The position numbers and the translations under genes were made by a program. A DNA stretch of 64,000 nt from a candidate division TM6 bacterium GW2011_GWE2_42_60 (GTDB lineage: Bacteria; Babelota; Babeliae; Babelales; Babelaceae). The DNA is taken from positions 62,001 to 126,000 of the forward strand of contig LCEG01000003.1 in assembly GCA_000996275.1 (NCBI GenBank), read 5' to 3'. Below are positions 29,686 through 38,110 of the stretch, one piece after another; the first letter of the stretch is position 1, and every line of letters begins with the position of its first letter. The notes below the pieces were generated by a model. The model was not told where the DNA came from. It was given only the letters and a program-made list of their open reading frames with translations, and did no database searches.

Positions 29686-30933
29686 ATGCCTCAAAAACAA
29701 CTTATTTATGGCACTATTATCGCCTGCTGCATAGGTTTTTTTACCTATGCAATTTATAATAACTGGCTCATTTTTAATCTTCCGTTTTTTAAGACCAGCA
29801 GTGCCTTGGTCTCTGCCGAAAAAACAGAAAAAAAGCGTATCTCAATTTTTGTTCCTGACGAACAGGGAGCAAAAAACGAAACCCGAACGATTCTCTGGTC
29901 TACTAACAAAGCCGATTCTTGCATTCACCTTGTTAATGAGTGGCTTACTGTTCTTGATGAGGAAGGACTAACCGAGAAAAAAACAATGGTGCAATCTGCT
30001 TCTTTCTCACACAACGAACAAAACCTCTTACTCTCTTTTGACCATCTCCCTTTTGGGGAAGCAGAATCAACTCACACTAAATGGATGATCATCGAAAGTC
30101 TTACCAACACGCTCCATGCAGCATTCTCAGATCTTAAAAACGTTGCTTTTCTTGTCCACCACCAACCCGCTGAAGATGCTCACCTCGATTTTTCACAACC
30201 GTGGCCAACACAAGGCTTTAAAACAGCGAAACCTCCAAGAAACCTCACCCAACCAACACGCCCAGCCTCATCGCCATTCACCATCATGATCGATCCAGAG
30301 GGCGACTCCCAGCACACAGGACGCATTATCGACGATACCTTTGAGCGTGGCATTACCCTGCAATGCGCAGAAGAGCTTAAGCTTCGACTAGAAAGCTCGC
30401 TCTCGGGCATTCGCGTTATTCTCACTCGGTTCCCTGGAGAAACGGTCGAGCCACTCCAAAATGCTGCTTTTTCAAATAGGCTCAAGGCAGATCTTTTTAT
30501 TCATCTCGCTTTTTATCAAGAGCGCCAGGCTCCTTGTCATGCTTCACTTTTTTATTTTCTTTATGATCCCATTGCTGATTTTGTTTCGAAAGACCAGTCC
30601 TTTACGTGGATTCCATACTCAACAGCTCATACTGCAGCACTTGACACTTCGGTTGCATTCAGCTCAATACTCTACAAAACACTGCAACCACTGCATCAAC
30701 AAGGTATGTTCCAGTTGCATACACCAAAAGGGCTTCCCGTAAAACCACTTATTGGAATTCAAGCACCAGCTGTTCTGTGTGAAATCGGACTCAATAATAA
30801 AGATGCGTGGCATTTATTTGTTCCACTCTTGACAGAAGGGGTCGTTTCTATTGTACGATGGGCTCAACAAAAAAATATTCAACCAACACCAGTAGCAGAA
30901 ACAATACCGCCTACAACTACTGTAATTTTATAG
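29686..30933 (+). CDS. Membrane-anchored amidase_3-like protein with altered zinc site
   Basis: This 415-residue protein has one N-terminal membrane segment (about 6-28). A C-terminal domain (about 200-400) follows the N-acetylmuramoyl-L-alanine amidase pattern. It has DPEGD where DPGHGG is usual, a Phe-Glu-Arg-Gly helix, VILTRFPGE, a KADLFIHLAF strand with the conserved His, and a terminal CEIGLNN with the catalytic-type Glu. The first zinc-ligand His appears replaced, so hydrolase activity is doubtful. CGGAG precedes the ATG. Confidence 0.65.
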   Translation: MPQKQLIYGTIIACCIGFFTYAIYNNWLIFNLPFFKTSSALVSAEKTEKKRISIFVPDEQGAKNETRTILWSTNKADSCIHLVNEWLTVLDEEGLTEKKTMVQSASFSHNEQNLLLSFDHLPFGEAESTHTKWMIIESLTNTLHAAFSDLKNVAFLVHHQPAEDAHLDFSQPWPTQGFKTAKPPRNLTQPTRPASSPFTIMIDPEGDSQHTGRIIDDTFERGITLQCAEELKLRLESSLSGIRVILTRFPGETVEPLQNAAFSNRLKADLFIHLAFYQERQAPCHASLFYFLYDPIADFVSKDQSFTWIPYSTAHTAALDTSVAFSSILYKTLQPLHQQGMFQLHTPKGLPVKPLIGIQAPAVLCEIGLNNKDAWHLFVPLLTEGVVSIVRWAQQKNIQPTPVAETIPPTTTVIL

Positions 30934-30965
30934 TCAGTTACCGCACTTACCTACAAGGAAATTTT

Positions 30966-31172
30966 ATGGAAAATAATATCGATATCATACGCACACCAAC
31001 CATGCAAGGACTTTTTTTACTTGCGCTTGGCATTCTCATGCTTTTACACTCACTTGGCATCGTACAAAAAGGCATTACTATATTTATGGTTATATTTGCC
31101 CTTGGGTTGATTGCAAAAGGAGTATTAATGTCAGGACTCTACGATCTCATAAAGCAACAGCTAAAAAAATAG
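30966..31172 (+). CDS. Small two-helix membrane protein
   Basis: This 68-residue protein has two hydrophobic segments (about 13-32 and 36-54) and a Lys-rich end. AAGGAA lies 8 bases before the ATG. It follows the amidase-like gene by 32 bases and is probably in the same operon. No family was recognised. Confidence 0.65.
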   Translation: MENNIDIIRTPTMQGLFLLALGILMLLHSLGIVQKGITIFMVIFALGLIAKGVLMSGLYDLIKQQLKK

Positions 31173-31191
31173 TGTTCATACTTTTACCGAC

Positions 31192-31479
31192 CTAAATACG
31201 GTCAAGTGCCTGTACAAAGTCTTCAAAAAGCCACGGATCCGTAATAAGTCCTGGTGTTTTTGGTGCATCCCAAGGAAGTTTTTCAATATCTGCGTCTTTT
31301 AAAAAACGATATGGATCTTGAGCATTAGCAAGTTTTTTAAACCAATTAAATTGATTATTAAAATCTTGTATCATTGAAAGAGCCTTGTCTTTTGCAAGAG
31401 CCTCCAGGGAAGTAAAACTAAAATCATCATCTAATATACCCAACTGATTTTTTACTTTTTCCCACTTGCCTGTTAATAC
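31192..31479 (-). pseudogene. 3' part of a gene cut by the IS element
   Basis: The minus-strand frame ending at 31192 stays open up to the IS inverted repeat, with a natural-looking segment (Leu-Thr-Gly-Lys-Trp-Glu-Lys-Val) upstream of the TTG codon at 31443. The ~95 visible residues are soluble and rich in Asp/Leu/Phe/Trp. The 5' part should lie beyond 32470. It could use the TTG at 31443 as a start, but an interruption is the simpler reading. No family was recognised. Confidence 0.55.
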
Positions 31480-32470
31480 GGGCCTGTTTGATTAAACAAC
31501 TTTAAATAGAACTGAAGCATAAATCCAAACTTTTTCGAGATACTTTTTCTGTAAATATGCATGAAATAGCAATAAAAATATCCAATTTAAACGAATTGAT
31601 AGATCTATTGAATGTTAACAATATGCTTTTGAATTGTTTTAATCGAGCGAACAGTCGCTCGATTCTTCCGCGCTTTCGATCAATTGGTCTTTTTGCATAC
31701 ATTCTATTTTTAAATTTTCGGTATGGAATCTGTACCCAATAGTTGTTTTTGATTAAAAAACGCCTAATTTCTCTCAAATCAAAACCCTTGTCAGCATGGA
31801 CAATTGAGTTCTTGGCGCTCTTAATAACATCTCTAGATGTGATAAATATCGGTTGCAATAATTGTGAATCATGCGTAACACCTGATGCAATCAAAAAGTT
31901 GAGAGGTAGGCCTTTCCCATTTGATAGAAACATGACGTTTGTGACGCTTTTATTCTGTGCTCTCGGATTACGCTTTGCATAAATCCCCCCATTCTTAGCT
32001 GGAATCAGTGTCCCATCGGCAATAAGGTCTTTGAGAAAATCAGGCTTTTCTTTTTGTAACGCGATTACTAATTTTTTGTAAAAATTTTCAAAAAAATTCG
32101 CTAAAGCAACTTTTCTATACCAACCATAAATTGTACGCCAATTTCCAAAACATTCTGGTATCTGACGCCATGGGCATCCAGTTTTAATTTTATAAAAAAG
32201 AGCCACCAGAGCATCTTTTAGAGACATGCACTTTTTCCCATGACGCAATTTAGGCCTAAAAGATTTTTTAAAAAGTGGGATTAACTTTTCTAACAGATAT
32301 GCTATCTTTTTGTATGAAATTGAAAAAATTTTCTTGAGTAATTGGACGATCTGATCGTTCATTAAAACGCTCCTTTTAGGGTTTTCTGCCTTTAGGAGCG
32401 TTTTAACATTTTTAAACTATCTTGAATAGACCTTCTCTACTAATTCTTCTCGCTTAATCAAACAGGCCCG
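31479..32470. mobile_element. IS5-family insertion sequence
   Basis: The 17-bp perfect terminal inverted repeats CGGGCCTGTTTGATTAA (31479-31495) and TTAATCAAACAGGCCCG (32454-32470) bound a single transposase gene. The element is ~992 bp. The flanks (TTAATA left, ACTATA right) show no clear target-site duplication. Confidence 0.88.
31502..32362 (-). CDS. IS5-family transposase
   Basis: This 286-residue DDE transposase has an N-terminal DUF4096-like domain with KTGCPWRQIPECFGNW, followed by the catalytic domain. The acidic triad is Asp116 (IADGTLI), Asp191 (HADKGFD) and Glu235 (GRIERLFARLKQF), each in its usual IS5/IS427-group context. The frame is intact, so the element may be active. It fills most of the space between the inverted repeats. 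Confidence 0.92.
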   Translation of the reverse strand: MNDQIVQLLKKIFSISYKKIAYLLEKLIPLFKKSFRPKLRHGKKCMSLKDALVALFYKIKTGCPWRQIPECFGNWRTIYGWYRKVALANFFENFYKKLVIALQKEKPDFLKDLIADGTLIPAKNGGIYAKRNPRAQNKSVTNVMFLSNGKGLPLNFLIASGVTHDSQLLQPIFITSRDVIKSAKNSIVHADKGFDLREIRRFLIKNNYWVQIPYRKFKNRMYAKRPIDRKRGRIERLFARLKQFKSILLTFNRSINSFKLDIFIAISCIFTEKVSRKSLDLCFSSI

Positions 32471-32692
32471 ACTATAAAACAGTTTATTCATCTTTTTCAC
32501 TGACAAATCCCTTTTTTTAATTCTATTTTTTACAAGCCAACAACTCACAGTAGTATGCCTTTTAGACAAACTAACGCAATATTCTTTCTTAATGAAAAAA
32601 ATTTTTATTGCGCAAATAGAGCGATTTTTTAATAAAATTTCAAACAAGATTTATTGTTTTTGAGAATAGCACTGTGATAATATAAAAGTAAG
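32471..32692. other. Unassigned stretch right of the IS
   Basis: This very A/T-rich stretch should hold the 5' part and promoter of the interrupted minus-strand gene. A minus-strand frame starting at 32647 runs across the IS end, but the protein has no recognisable features. Nothing else is supported here. Confidence 0.4.
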
Positions 32693-32802
32693 ATATCATA
32701 TAAACCTATTAATTTTTACAGGAAAACAGTTATGAACTATTGTATAAATATCATATAAACCTATTAATTTTTACAGGAAAACAGTTATGAACTATTGTAT
32801 AA
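32693..32802 (+). repeat. 55-bp tandem duplication of leader, RBS and start
   Basis: Two adjacent 55-bp units (32693-32747 and 32748-32802) are identical. Each contains CATATAAACCTATT, an AGGAA ribosome site and ATGAACTATTGTATAA. The first ATG (32732) opens an 8-codon frame that stops at 32758. The second (32787) starts the long ankyrin-like gene. Confidence 0.9.
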
Positions 32803-34478
32803 AACAGTATCTTAAACTTGCCCTCTTGGGACTTATCGTCGTTGGCATAAATCATACAAGTACTTGTTTCAGTAAACCAAGAGAAGGGTTGAAAAAATTA
32901 CCACAGGAACTGAACCCTACTCTTAGCGTAGATCATACCATGCGTAGAGAAGCACCCAAAGTTTCGTCAACAACTTTTTCTTATCCAGAAGAAGAAGTTT
33001 TTATTGACTACTACGCCATTTTTAACCCAGGAGACATGGATGGCGACTGGTCTGGCAATTATGGGCCACTCTACACGGGCTATGACAGTTTAGTCCGCGA
33101 CACCCCTGATAAATTGATAGACGCATTAGAAAGACGTTTTCAGGAAATCAAAAACAGCCCTAATCTTTCTGTTAATTTGCTGCCATTTGTAAAGCCTTAT
33201 GGCGACTTTTCGATTAATCTTAATGGCCTTAAATGGAATAATTACTATGGAATTGGAGCCATTTTTTGGGAAAAAGTCTACGGAGGCAACCCGCTTGCCA
33301 CAGCAGCATCACTTGGTCGTCTTGATGTCGTAAAAGCGATTATCGCGTGGCTCATAGAAAAACTTCAGGAACTTAATGCTATGGATAAGCTCCCTCTCTA
33401 TCTTAACGCCCCTGCAGTGAACTTTGGTGTTGGGCCAACAAGGGGACAACTCATCGTGGGGGGAACACCGTTCATTTTTGCACTTCTAAATGGTTATAAT
33501 TCTATTGCTCAATATTTCCTTGACAAAGGCGTAAAACCAGAAGGTGCTCGTATTCTAAAAGGCTACCTCTCTCCCGATGGAGACACCAATAAGGCATTTA
33601 TAGTTCGGACTAAAGATGGACGTGCAGTAGAACCAGAAGAGCTTAATATTGAAAAACTTATTCTTGATGCGCACTTAAAACTGAACCCAAAACTCGAAGC
33701 CTCACTCAAAAAAACTGAAGCTGATAGATTGCAAAGAGAAGAAAAAGAAAAAATCCGTCTAGAAAAAGAGCATCAAGACAGAATACGCAAAGAGCGGGAA
33801 GACAGAGCAAGCTTTGAAAAAGTTATGGCAGAACAAAATGCTTCAGATAAAAAATATCGCTTTGAAAGTCTTGAAGCGGCTTTGCGCTTGCCATATGCAG
33901 ATCTCAAACTTGCTGCCAACAAAAACTTACTCCACAACGCCGGAAAAGCGGTATGGATTTATCCTGAATTTTTTGAAACTGTTCTCATTAAACGCCCTGA
34001 TCTTGCTGATCTCATAGAAAGTAGCTATTCCATGAATAAGCCTAATCCTTTCGCGCAGATTCGACAAAAATTTGGAACACCATTAATGAGACTTCAGAGC
34101 AATGTCAAAGCGAATAATATTGAAGCCGTCAAGGCCATTATTGAACAACACCCAGAGCTGGTTAACCAGGAAGTTTACGATGCAGAATTTGGCCAAATGA
34201 CTCCAGTCCTCTACTGTGGCAACAAGCCAGAATTGCTTGAACTTCTTAAATCACATGGTGCTAATATCCGTGCTCAAAACGAAAAACTACTTTACTATGC
34301 CGCTGGTTCTGGCTCAATGGAGGTCGTAAAACGTTTGGTCGAAAAAGAAGGATTTATGGTAACCCAAGCAGCTATCGACATTGCAAGAGAACATGGCTTT
34401 ACCAATATCGCAACGTACCTACAACTAAAACAACATGAGCAAAGTATTTCGCATCCCGATATGTCACTGCTAATGTAA
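32787..34478 (+). CDS. Exported ankyrin-like repeat protein (array member 1)
   Basis: This 563-residue protein has a signal peptide (about 1-28) sharing KQYLKLALLGLI with other array members. The N-terminal half has degenerate ankyrin-like units (NPLATAASLGRLDVVKAIIAW; FIFALLNGYNSIAQYFLDKG). A charged Glu/Lys/Arg coiled coil (about 305-345) follows, then an ~100-residue segment absent from member 2. A C-terminal ankyrin-like block (about 440-563) ends His-Pro-Asp-Met-Ser-Leu-Leu-Met. The role is unknown; a host-directed or periplasmic binding protein is inferred. AGGAA precedes the ATG. Confidence 0.82.
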   Translation: MNYCIKQYLKLALLGLIVVGINHTSTCFSKPREGLKKLPQELNPTLSVDHTMRREAPKVSSTTFSYPEEEVFIDYYAIFNPGDMDGDWSGNYGPLYTGYDSLVRDTPDKLIDALERRFQEIKNSPNLSVNLLPFVKPYGDFSINLNGLKWNNYYGIGAIFWEKVYGGNPLATAASLGRLDVVKAIIAWLIEKLQELNAMDKLPLYLNAPAVNFGVGPTRGQLIVGGTPFIFALLNGYNSIAQYFLDKGVKPEGARILKGYLSPDGDTNKAFIVRTKDGRAVEPEELNIEKLILDAHLKLNPKLEASLKKTEADRLQREEKEKIRLEKEHQDRIRKEREDRASFEKVMAEQNASDKKYRFESLEAALRLPYADLKLAANKNLLHNAGKAVWIYPEFFETVLIKRPDLADLIESSYSMNKPNPFAQIRQKFGTPLMRLQSNVKANNIEAVKAIIEQHPELVNQEVYDAEFGQMTPVLYCGNKPELLELLKSHGANIRAQNEKLLYYAAGSGSMEVVKRLVEKEGFMVTQAAIDIAREHGFTNIATYLQLKQHEQSISHPDMSLLM

Positions 34479-34504
34479 TAAATAGGGATGATTAACGTTC
34501 ATCA

Positions 34505-34553
34505 GATAAAAAGAGAGCTGACAGATTAATTTCTACCGGCTCTCTTTTTTATC
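34505..34553. terminator. Array terminator 1
   Basis: The arms GATAAAAAGAGAGC and GCTCTCTTTTTTATC flank ~20 bases. The hairpin is repeated after every ankyrin-like gene in the array. It overlaps the stop of the minus-strand nuclease stub. Confidence 0.75.
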
Positions 34554-34695
34554 CCACTAAAGCCAGACTTCCTGTGCCTAAAAACGCGATACCTAGCTTG
34601 ATACTATTTTTAAGTCCTCGTGCACGCAGCTCAGTCTCGTAAGCCACTCTCTTTAATTTGCTTGAGTGCGTTTTGTGCCGCCGTTTTTAACGTCT
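34549..34695 (-). pseudogene. 3' stub of an AAA-ATPase-like/PD-(D/E)XK gene
   Basis: Read on the minus strand, this encodes the last ~45 residues of the family (TLKTAAQNALKQI... and IKLGIAFLG...LALVG) and a TAA stop. One extra base after the KQI codons breaks the frame. Everything 5' of the TLKT codons is missing, and the sequence jumps at 34695 straight into the upstream promoter region of the cassette. It is clearly a deletion remnant of a gene like those at 36210 and 40575. Confidence 0.85.
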
Positions 34696-34741
34696 TGCAA
34701 AGCGCTGACAAAATCTTTGTAAAATATTTTAGATAGAAATC

Positions 34742-34829
34742 TTTACAACCACCCAACCACGCTGTTACGCTTAAAATAAGGCAGAACTACTGCCATTATT
34801 TTATATAACTAAAGAATAAGGAGTACGAC
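34742..34829 (+). promoter_or_regulatory. Array promoter/leader block, copy 1
   Basis: TTTACA (34742) and TACGCT (34766) are 18 bases apart. They are followed by GGCAG-AACTA-CTGCC, a 5-bp hairpin near the expected transcript start, an A/T-rich leader and AAGGAGTACGAC before the ATG. The block is conserved in front of three further array genes. Confidence 0.6.
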
Positions 34830-36125
34830 ATGAAGCAGTATCTCAAACTTGCCCTCTTGGGGCTTATCGTCGCTGGCATAAATCAGACTATGTGGGGGGA
34901 ACGCCTAAAAGTCACATCGCCCTATCCAGAAGAACAGGCGTTTATTGACTACAACTCCATTTTCAGTCCTGGAGATATGGATGGATTCTGGGAGGGCACG
35001 TTTGGTCCACGCTACACCATCTACGACATTGCAGCTCGTAATGATACATCTACCGCCGTGGTAGCATTACTAGAAAAGCGTTATCAAGAAGTCAAAAACT
35101 ACACTAATCTTTCGACTCACCTATTACCATTCGTTCCAGGATATAATGACTTTTTAATTAATCTTAATGGCCTCAGATGGGGGAATTCTTATGGGGTTGG
35201 ATCCATTTTCCAGGAGAAAACCTACGGAGGCAATCCACTGGCAATAGCAGCATCACATGGTCGTCTTGAGGTCGTAAAGGCGATTGTCGAGTGGATCAAA
35301 TCAAAGCTTCAAGCACTTAATGCTCTGGATAAACTCCCTCTCTATCTTAACGCCCCTGCATTAAACTTTGGTGTTGGGCCAACAAAGGGACATCTCATTT
35401 TGGGAACACCGCTCATTTTTGCGCTTCTAAATAAACATTTTGATGTTGCTCGATATTTCATTGACCAAGGCGTAAAACCAGAAGGGGCTCCTGTTCTGCA
35501 AGGGCCACTCTCTCCAAAAGGAGACAGTAAAATGGCATTTATAGTTCCTTTAGATCAAGATGGACGAACCGTATTAGACCCAGAAACTATCAATGTTGAA
35601 AAACTTATTCTTGATGCACAATTAAAACTAGACCCAAAACTCGAAATCTCCTCCAAAAAAGCTGAAACTAATAGATTGCAAAGAGAAGAACAAGAAAAAA
35701 TTCATCGAGAAAAAGAGCATCAAGATAGATTGCTCAGACTTCAGAGCAACGTCAAAGCGAATAATATTGCAGCAGTCAAAGCCATTATTGAAAAAAATCC
35801 TGAACTGATTAATCAGGAAGTTTACGATGCTGAATTTGGCCAAATGACTCCGGTTCTCTATTGTGGCAATAAGCTAGAAATGTTTGAGCTTCTTAAATCA
35901 CATGGTGCTGATATCCGTGCTCAGAACAACAAACTGCTTTATTTCGCCGCCGGTTCCGGCTCAATGGAAGTCGTAGAACGCTTGGTCGAAAAAGAAGGAT
36001 TTATGGTAACCCAAGAAGCTATCGACAGTGCAAAAGGACATGGCTTTACCAATATCGCAATGTACCTACAACTAAAACAGCATGAGCAAAATATTTCGCA
36101 TCCCGATATGCCGCTGCTAATGTAA
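34830..36125 (+). CDS. Exported ankyrin-like repeat protein (array member 2)
   Basis: This 431-residue protein is a close paralogue of member 1 over almost its whole length. The signal peptide (about 1-20) and N-terminal repeats are shared. An in-frame loss of ~100 residues joins EHQDR directly to LLRLQSNVKANN. The C-terminal ankyrin-like block ends His-Pro-Asp-Met-Pro-Leu-Leu-Met. It starts at ATG with AAGGAG 7 bases upstream. The shared block and the deletion show recombination between copies. Its function is inferred only as an exported binding protein. Confidence 0.82.
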   Translation: MKQYLKLALLGLIVAGINQTMWGERLKVTSPYPEEQAFIDYNSIFSPGDMDGFWEGTFGPRYTIYDIAARNDTSTAVVALLEKRYQEVKNYTNLSTHLLPFVPGYNDFLINLNGLRWGNSYGVGSIFQEKTYGGNPLAIAASHGRLEVVKAIVEWIKSKLQALNALDKLPLYLNAPALNFGVGPTKGHLILGTPLIFALLNKHFDVARYFIDQGVKPEGAPVLQGPLSPKGDSKMAFIVPLDQDGRTVLDPETINVEKLILDAQLKLDPKLEISSKKAETNRLQREEQEKIHREKEHQDRLLRLQSNVKANNIAAVKAIIEKNPELINQEVYDAEFGQMTPVLYCGNKLEMFELLKSHGADIRAQNNKLLYFAAGSGSMEVVERLVEKEGFMVTQEAIDSAKGHGFTNIAMYLQLKQHEQNISHPDMPLLM

Positions 36126-36156
36126 TAAACAGGGATAATTAACGTTCATTAGATAA

Positions 36157-36194
36157 AAAGAGAGCTGGCGAATTAATTTCTGCTGGCTCTCTTT
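36157..36194. terminator. Array terminator 2
   Basis: AAAGAGAGC (36157-36165) pairs with GCTCTCTTT (36186-36194). It lies between convergent member 2 and the nuclease-like gene and may serve both. Confidence 0.7.
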
Positions 36195-36209
36195 CTAATT
36201 AATCACAAA

Positions 36210-37901
36210 TTACCCAACTAAAACGAGGCTCTCTTTGCCCTTAAATGCAATGCCAAGCTTGATACTATTTTTAAATCCTCGTGCACGTAGCTCAGTCTCG
36301 TAGTCCCTCTCTTCAATTTGCTTGAGTGCGTTTTGTGCCGCCGTTTTCAACGTCTCTTTTTTCTTCACATCTACTTTTTTAAACTCAAGTATAATGCCCG
36401 GCTTTGAAAGATCTTTTGGAATAAGTGAGACATCATAACGCCCTAATCCACTTTCACGGTTTGAGCGAACCTCGTGGCTCCCCTGTAGCGCCACAAACAT
36501 CCCTATCGTTAACGCATGATAAAGCCGCTCAGGCTCACGTCCTGTAATATCAAAACTGCTAAGCGCTTCGTAAGAAAAAAGTTCAAACATTCGCTTGAAT
36601 TCAGCAGCATCACCCTGAATCAAATAACTAAGCATACGCAGATAGTCCTGACTAATCCCTTTTTCTTTAAACCAAGAAAGCACGGTCGTTTCATAAAGTG
36701 ATGCTATCTCTTCATTCGGTATCTTGAGATCCGCAGTCAATAACAAGAAATTCCAGAGAGCATTTTCATCATGATCAATATCAAGAAGCGTCAGATTCTC
36801 ATTAATTAACGTATGCAACGATTCCCCATGCATAAGTTTTTCGACATCTTCTTTCATGTATGGCTGACTCTTCTTGAGAATATCTCGCACCAAAAGATTA
36901 TCACTCGTATTGACCCAGTAGGCCTGTATTACCCCTTTATTGCCCGCTAAATTAATAATAGACCAGGGGTTATATACTTTGTAGGAACCACTCTGATAAC
37001 CGTTATACCAGCGTCTCACCTCATCCAGCTTGTTTTCCAACTCAAAATAGGCGAGCATCGCTCTTACTTCATCTTCAAGAAAACCAAACTGATTGGCATA
37101 ACTCTCCTGTACAAGCGTACAGACTCGTAGGTTATTAATCCCACTAAAAATACTTTCTTTCGCAACACGTAAAATACCGGTCAAAACACCAAGATTGAGG
37201 GAATTATTGCCTTTTAACCCGGCACCCAAAAATCCACGCATAAAACCAATAACTTCATCATAGTACCCATTGAGATAGGCCGCATGGATTGGGGCATCAT
37301 ATTCATCAACAAGAATCACTGTTTTGGCTTTATAGGCACGTTCCAGATACATTGAAAGATCTAACAAAGATCCCATAAAATCAGCTAAATCACCTCTTCC
37401 TTGCCGAATTCGTTCAAAACGTTCTTTTTCAGCATCAGAAAGAAATTCTCGCACGTAATCATGTCGTTCAAACTCTCTCATAATTTGCGTGCGCAAAAGG
37501 CGATAGCAATCATCCCATTTTTCTGTTTTAACATCTTTAAAAGTAAGCCAGATTACCGGATACTGCCCCTGATGCTTCATGCAATCGGCATATTGTTCAA
37601 TCTTGAGGCCATTAAAAAGGTGCCGACGGGACAAGCCACTCTCCCTCGATACATTGGTCTCCAGAGGGAGCTCTATACTCGGGATGAGCGGAGCTACTTT
37701 TTCAAAAAAATAACGAAGCATAGAAAGATTCAACGTTTTGCCAAACCGTCGTGGGCGGGGAAGAAGCGTTACGGCCGCTCCAGAATCAAGCAGCTCTTTT
37801 ATCAACAAACTCTTGTCTGCAAAATAATAATTGCCTTCTACAAGCCGCTCAAAATCATCTATCCCTATGGGAATAAGCTTTTTCTTTTTTTGTTCAATCA
37901 T
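36210..37901 (-). CDS. AAA-ATPase-like / PD-(D/E)XK nuclease superfamily protein (1)
   Basis: This 563-residue protein has an N-terminal ATPase domain of the AAA-ATPase-like family: P-loop variant LPRPRRFGKT (47-56) and Walker B VILVDEYDAP (195-204). The C-terminal PD-(D/E)XK-type domain has GRYDV with Asp490 and LEFKK with Glu506 and Lys508. These families are known to be expanded in some Bacteroidetes and symbionts; their role is not settled. AAAGGAT lies 8 bases before the ATG. It is divergent from array member 3, with which it shares a ~210-bp intergenic region. Confidence 0.88.
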   Translation of the reverse strand: MIEQKKKKLIPIGIDDFERLVEGNYYFADKSLLIKELLDSGAAVTLLPRPRRFGKTLNLSMLRYFFEKVAPLIPSIELPLETNVSRESGLSRRHLFNGLKIEQYADCMKHQGQYPVIWLTFKDVKTEKWDDCYRLLRTQIMREFERHDYVREFLSDAEKERFERIRQGRGDLADFMGSLLDLSMYLERAYKAKTVILVDEYDAPIHAAYLNGYYDEVIGFMRGFLGAGLKGNNSLNLGVLTGILRVAKESIFSGINNLRVCTLVQESYANQFGFLEDEVRAMLAYFELENKLDEVRRWYNGYQSGSYKVYNPWSIINLAGNKGVIQAYWVNTSDNLLVRDILKKSQPYMKEDVEKLMHGESLHTLINENLTLLDIDHDENALWNFLLLTADLKIPNEEIASLYETTVLSWFKEKGISQDYLRMLSYLIQGDAAEFKRMFELFSYEALSSFDITGREPERLYHALTIGMFVALQGSHEVRSNRESGLGRYDVSLIPKDLSKPGIILEFKKVDVKKKETLKTAAQNALKQIEERDYETELRARGFKNSIKLGIAFKGKESLVLVG

Positions 37902-38022
37902 CTACTTATCCTTTTGTCTGTTTGGCAACCCGATATGTTTTAGATTAACAAACTTTACCACAACCAACCAGCGTGCTCCAAAGCACGTCAAACCCACTTT
38001 TAAAATATTTCAGATAGAAATC

Positions 38023-38110
38023 TTTACAACCACCCAACCACGCTGTTACACTTAAAATAAGGCAGAACTACTGCCATTATTTCATATAACTAAATATAAA
38101 GGAGTACGAC
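38023..38110 (+). promoter_or_regulatory. Array promoter/leader block, copy 2
   Basis: TTTACA (38023) and TACACT (38047) are 18 bases apart, followed by the GGCAG...CTGCC hairpin and AAGGAGTACGAC. It is nearly identical to copy 1. Confidence 0.6.

Noticed and set aside
32417-32647. A 76-codon minus-strand ORF at the right end of the IS
   Set aside because: It crosses the IS inverted repeat, so its last residues come from the element. It is at best the broken 5' part of another gene.
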